From DRPN01 sp964599235 (GTDB lineage: Bacteria > Bacteroidota > Bacteroidia > Bacteroidales > VadinHA17), in the NCBI GenBank assembly GCA_964599235.1, contig CAZRDX010000031.1, positions 139,423 to 203,422 on the forward strand: DNA of 64,000 nucleotides, given 5' to 3'. The notes beneath the pieces are model-generated. The model saw only the letters and a list, made by a program, of their open reading frames with translations. It was not told the origin of the DNA and did no database searches. Below are positions 60,584-64,000 of the stretch, piece by piece (position 1 is the stretch's first letter; each line of letters opens with the position of its first letter). A program made the position numbers and the translations under genes.

Positions 60584-63229
60584 TCACGCCCCGGGGCTGC
60601 CGCGCAGTGCCGCCAGCCGCTCTTCCAGCGCTCGTATGCGCTTCTCGGCATCCGAACGTTTCTTGCGCTCACGCTCCACCACCTGCGCCGGAGCATTGGC
60701 CACAAAACGCTCGTTGCCCAGCTTCTTCATCACCCCCTCGAGAAAACCCCTCGCATGCTTCAGCTCCTGCTCCAGCTTGCTTATCTCCGCCTCCACATCG
60801 ATCTTCTCCTCAAAGGGGATGAAATACTCCGTCGCACCGACGAGGAAAGCCAAGGCTTTCTGGGGCTTCCCGTCGGTGAACACCACCTCTTCGATGTTGG
60901 CCAGTTTCTGCAGCACCGGCAGGAAACGCCCGTCGTATTTTTCCCGTGGGGCGCGCACCATCAGCGTCAGGGGCTCCTTCAGGGGGATGTTCTTCTCCTT
61001 GCGCAGCGCGCGTATCTGGGTGACCGTCTCGCGGGTATGGTCGAAGGCAGCCGTGAGGGCGGTGTCGTAGTCACCCTGTGCCGGCCAGGAGGCCACCATG
61101 ATGCTCTCGCCTTCCTGCCGTTCACGCAGCAGATGCCATATCTCTTCGGTGATGAAAGGCATGAAGGGATGCAGCAACAGCAACAGCTCCTCGAGGAAGC
61201 CGACGGTGGCCTCCTGCGTCGCGGCATCCACCGGACGGCCGCGCGACGGCTTCACCGCCTCCAGATACCACGAGGAGAAATCATCCCAGAAAAGACGGTA
61301 CACCGTCATCAGCGCCTCGGAAAGACGGTAGGAGACGAACTCTTTCTCCAGCTTCGCCTTGGTCTCGTTGAGACGGTGACGGAACCACAGCACCGCCGCG
61401 GCGGCCGCCTTCTCCTGTGGTGTCTCCCTGTCGACATGCCATCCCGCCACCAGACGGAAAGCGTTCCATATCTTGTTGCCGAAGTTACGCCCCTGCTCGG
61501 TGAGACTCTCGTCGAAGAGCAGGTCCCCGCCCGCAGGCGAGCAGAGCAGCATGCCCACACGCACCCCGTCGGCACCGTATTTGCGTATCAGCTCCAGCGG
61601 ATCGGGCGAATTGCCCAGCGACTTCGACATCTTGCGGCGCTGCTTGTCGCGCACGATGCCCGTGAGATAAACGTTGCGGAAAGGCTTCTCCCCCGCAAAG
61701 GCATAGCCGGCGATGATCATCCGCGCCACCCAGAAGAAGAGGATCTCCGGCGCCGTCACCAGATCATCGGTGGGATAGTAGTATTTGAAGTCGGGGTTCT
61801 CCGGCTCGAGGATGCCGTTGAACACCGAGATGGGCCACAGCCAGGAGGAGAACCAGGTGTCCAGCACATCCTCGTCCTGGTGCAGGTCGCTCATACGGAG
61901 GGTTGCGTCGCCGCTCTTCTCGCGGGCCAGCCGCAGCGCCTCCTCCTCGTTCTCTGCCACCACATAATCGCCGCTATCGCGGATGTACCAGGCGGGGATG
62001 CGATGTCCCCACCACAGCTGCCGCGAGATGCACCAGTCGCGTATGTTCTCCATCCAGTGACGGTAGGTGTTCTTGAACTTAGCCGGCACCAGGCGTATGT
62101 CGTCGTTCATCACATGCTCGAGGGCGGGCCGGGCCAGCTCCTTCATCCGCAGGAACCACTGCAGGGAGAGACGCGGCTCGATCACCACATCGGTACGCTC
62201 GGAGAAACCCACCTTGTGGGTGTAATCCTCCGTCTTCACCAGATAACCCTCTTCTTCGAGCTGCCGGACGATCTTACGGCGCACCTCGAAACGGTCCTCT
62301 CCCACATAGAGCCGGGCCGCCTCGCTGAGGGTGCCGTCCTCGTTGAGAATGTCGATGATCTCCAGGTTGTGCCGTCTGCCTATCTCATAGTCGTTCTCGT
62401 CGTGGGCGGGGGTGATCTTCAGCGCGCCGGTACCGAACTCCGGATCCACGTACTCATCCTCAATCACCGGCACGGCACGGTGGATGAGCGGCACCAGCAC
62501 CTTCCTGCCCACGAAGCGGCGGTAACGTTCATCCTGCGGATGTACGCATACGGCCGTATCGCCCAGGATGGTCTCGGGACGCGTGGTGGCGATGGTCAGG
62601 TAGTCGTCGCCGTCCTCCAGACGGTAGCGCAGGTAATAGAGCTTGCCGGGCACCTCCTTGTAGATGACCTCCTCGTCGGAAAGGGCGGTGCGGGCGGCAG
62701 GATCCCAGTTGACCATACGCAACCCGCGGTAGATGTATCCTTTCCTGTAAAGGTCGACAAAGACCCGGATGACACTGGCCGACATGTCGGGGTCCATGGT
62801 GAACTTCGTCCTTTCCCAGTCGCACGAGGCACCCAGTTTCTTGAGCTGTTCGAGGATGATGCCACCGTGTTTCTCTTTCCATTCCCAGGCATAACGGAGG
62901 AACTCCTCGCGCGAGAGGTCGCGTTTGTGGATGCCGCGCTCCCGCAGCATGGCCACCACCTTGGCCTCGGTGGCGATGGAGGCATGATCGGTGCCCGGCA
63001 CCCATAGGGCGTTCTTGCCCATCATGCGGGCACGCCGCACCAGGATGTCCTGGATGGTGTTGTTGAGCATGTGCCCCATGTGCAGCACCCCCGTCACATT
63101 GGGCGGCGGAATGACGATGGTGTACGGCTCACGATCGTCCGGCACCGAACGGAAAAAACCCCGCTCCAGCCAGTACTGATACCACTTGTCCTCGGTCTTC
63201 GAGGGATCGTATTTCGACGGAATCTCCAT
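60584..63229 (-). CDS. valS: Valine--tRNA ligase
   Basis: The 881-residue class I synthetase has HMGH (His50-His53) in PPPNVTGVLHMGHMLNNTIQ and KMSKS (533-537). The CP1 editing domain includes TIATTRPETILGDTAVCVHP. The WHRL... helical anticodon domain and a C-terminal coiled coil (AEISKLEQELKHARGFLEGV...) complete it. The start MEIPSKYDPSKTED at 63229 is chosen because a TATTTTTG box at 63250 lies inside the longer frame to 63262. Confidence 0.97.
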   Translation of the reverse strand: MEIPSKYDPSKTEDKWYQYWLERGFFRSVPDDREPYTIVIPPPNVTGVLHMGHMLNNTIQDILVRRARMMGKNALWVPGTDHASIATEAKVVAMLRERGIHKRDLSREEFLRYAWEWKEKHGGIILEQLKKLGASCDWERTKFTMDPDMSASVIRVFVDLYRKGYIYRGLRMVNWDPAARTALSDEEVIYKEVPGKLYYLRYRLEDGDDYLTIATTRPETILGDTAVCVHPQDERYRRFVGRKVLVPLIHRAVPVIEDEYVDPEFGTGALKITPAHDENDYEIGRRHNLEIIDILNEDGTLSEAARLYVGEDRFEVRRKIVRQLEEEGYLVKTEDYTHKVGFSERTDVVIEPRLSLQWFLRMKELARPALEHVMNDDIRLVPAKFKNTYRHWMENIRDWCISRQLWWGHRIPAWYIRDSGDYVVAENEEEALRLAREKSGDATLRMSDLHQDEDVLDTWFSSWLWPISVFNGILEPENPDFKYYYPTDDLVTAPEILFFWVARMIIAGYAFAGEKPFRNVYLTGIVRDKQRRKMSKSLGNSPDPLELIRKYGADGVRVGMLLCSPAGGDLLFDESLTEQGRNFGNKIWNAFRLVAGWHVDRETPQEKAAAAAVLWFRHRLNETKAKLEKEFVSYRLSEALMTVYRLFWDDFSSWYLEAVKPSRGRPVDAATQEATVGFLEELLLLLHPFMPFITEEIWHLLRERQEGESIMVASWPAQGDYDTALTAAFDHTRETVTQIRALRKEKNIPLKEPLTLMVRAPREKYDGRFLPVLQKLANIEEVVFTDGKPQKALAFLVGATEYFIPFEEKIDVEAEISKLEQELKHARGFLEGVMKKLGNERFVANAPAQVVERERKKRSDAEKRIRALEERLAALRGSPGA

Positions 63230-63249
63230 GGTCTCTCTATTTTGCAGGG

Positions 63250-63257
63250 CAAAAATA
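63250..63257 (-). promoter_or_regulatory. -7 promoter element (TATTTTTG) for valS
   Basis: Exact TAnnTTTG match, 20 bases before the valS ATG at 63229. A TTG at 63280-63282 could be part of the -33 region, though the spacing is 22 bases. Confidence 0.6.
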
Positions 63258-63429
63258 AACAATTAACGGAACAGAAGAACAAGAGGACGGAAACAGGTTT
63301 TCCGCATTCCCTCAGTTCCAGGATATATGTTTTATCCCGTCTTGTATTCAGGCCGCAACTGTATCAACAGGATCCGGAAGAACCCGAATGTCCCTTTGCA
63401 TCACCGGATATTTTCCGGAATTTTGTTTT

Positions 63430-63717
63430 ATGGTGCAAAAAGATATCGAAAATATTATCATTGAGCAGCTTATCTCCTATGATCCCGAACTCATCGGACT
63501 GTTCGGGTCATATCTGGAAGAAGGCAAGAGATCACATAACATCATTATCCTGGTCAGGTTCAGCAAGAACCTCTCTCTTCTGCAACTGATCCGTCCGGAG
63601 AACCGCTTATCCGAACTTTTGGGGAACAAAGCCGATCTGGTCACGGAAGGGGCCCTGAAGAATGACCGGATCCGAAACAACATAACAAAAAAGCTCCGGA
63701 TCATTTACGAAGCATGA
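63430..63717 (+). CDS. MNT-type nucleotidyltransferase-like protein, catalytic aspartates missing
   Basis: The 95-residue protein resembles MNT-domain proteins (MntA antitoxin-like). GLFGSYLEEGKRSHNIIILVRF aligns with the GSxxxGxxxxxSDIDLLV core, but the two catalytic Asp are Asn and Ile. ELLGNKADLVTEGALKNDRIRNNI matches the conserved tail. MntA normally pairs with a HEPN RNase toxin; none is seen before the window ends. The ATG at 63430 fits the family better than 63388. Local codon use is more AT-rich than nearby genes, which may mean transfer. Confidence 0.7.
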   Translation: MVQKDIENIIIEQLISYDPELIGLFGSYLEEGKRSHNIIILVRFSKNLSLLQLIRPENRLSELLGNKADLVTEGALKNDRIRNNITKKLRIIYEA

Positions 63718-64000
63718 AAGACTCTCCCGGAAAACATTTCCTAAAGAACATAAACAGGCAGGAGCATACAATATTTTTGCCATGAACTGCAAGGCGTGTA
63801 AGCTCTCAAACCCTCAAACAACCGCGCTTTGCCCTGCGCAGCCAGCAGCTGAGCAGGGAAACAGTGATCAAACCCGTTGTCCCGTCCGTCAATTTTCATT
63901 TTCAGAAAAAACACCAACACAACAGGTATACTAAAAATATGCAATAGTTTTAATCATACTTTGCATAATGAACATTCCAAGCAGAAGTTTGTAGTATAAC
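63718..64000. other. Window end with no supported gene
   Basis: This AT-richer stretch holds no convincing gene. A TATTTTTG sequence near 63772 stands just before a 50-codon frame (63782-63934) that matches nothing I know. A second ATG and TTG-rich patch near 63960-64000 may belong to a gene that starts beyond the window. Confidence 0.4.

Noticed and set aside
60755..63007. 750-codon frame antisense to valS
   Set aside because: Shadow of valS with no recognisable domain.
63782..63934. 50-codon frame with four cysteines after a TATTTTTG sequence
   Set aside because: Composition is not clearly coding, and no family is recognised; kept only as a remark on the window end.

Overview
The window is a gene-dense stretch of a Bacteroidota chromosome, most likely Bacteroidales-like, with fairly high G+C (about 55-60% by eye). 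The evidence is the TAnnTTTG promoter element in front of many genes (for example 10210, 39963, 54870, 63250), the fused SecDF, a PorP/SprF protein beside an adhesin with a type B type IX secretion (T9SS) sorting domain, and several families typical of the phylum (DUF4294, DUF4783, DUF4136, DUF3267). Shine-Dalgarno sequences are mostly weak or absent. I see no rRNA, insertion sequence, prophage or CRISPR array.

Layout. 1-5000: the end of ddl, convergent with gcvP, then an MBL hydrolase/pcm pair. 5000-16800: mostly single genes: a degenerate Gfo/Idh-type oxidoreductase, a WcaJ-like sugar transferase, thpR, elbB, a DUF4294 protein, an HExxH membrane protein, a POT peptide transporter, a serine hydrolase, a class A PBP, a coiled-coil membrane protein and a MobB-like P-loop protein. 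16800-20440: tRNA-Phe, an M16 peptidase/O-methyltransferase pair, two small genes, then tRNA-Leu and tRNA-Gly. tRNA-Leu has an unusual structured leader. 20450-27300: mutS, a saccharopine dehydrogenase-like gene, and a tatA-exchanger-lolD-trmN6 operon. 27400-36450: secDF, a MacA/MacB/TolC-like export operon without an ATPase, and a phosphohexomutase. 36500-38950: four small cell-envelope genes. 39100-44120: rluB, era, der, a lipoprotein, and a hemerythrin/LuxR pair. 44119-54849: a leftward operon of large adhesin, PorP/SprF, PD40-PKD protein, secreted protein and propeller-SpoIIE phosphatase. 54917-64000: an NtrY-like kinase with rlmH, DUF4783-nadC, valS and a degenerate MNT-type nucleotidyltransferase.

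How the genes fit together. Cell-envelope work dominates: peptidoglycan synthesis (Ddl, PBP), polyprenyl-linked sugar transfer, Sec/Tat/Lol export, T9SS cargo and outer-membrane proteins. A second theme is RNA and translation (MutS apart): TrmN6, RluB, Era, Der, RlmH, ValS and three tRNAs. The two signalling loci (hemerythrin plus receiver-less LuxR protein; propeller-SpoIIE phosphatase) lie convergently side by side. The most unexpected sequence is at 20013-20206: the DNA before tRNA-Leu carries one direct and one inverted partial copy of the tRNA's own 5' end, so the leader can fold on itself or pair with the tRNA.
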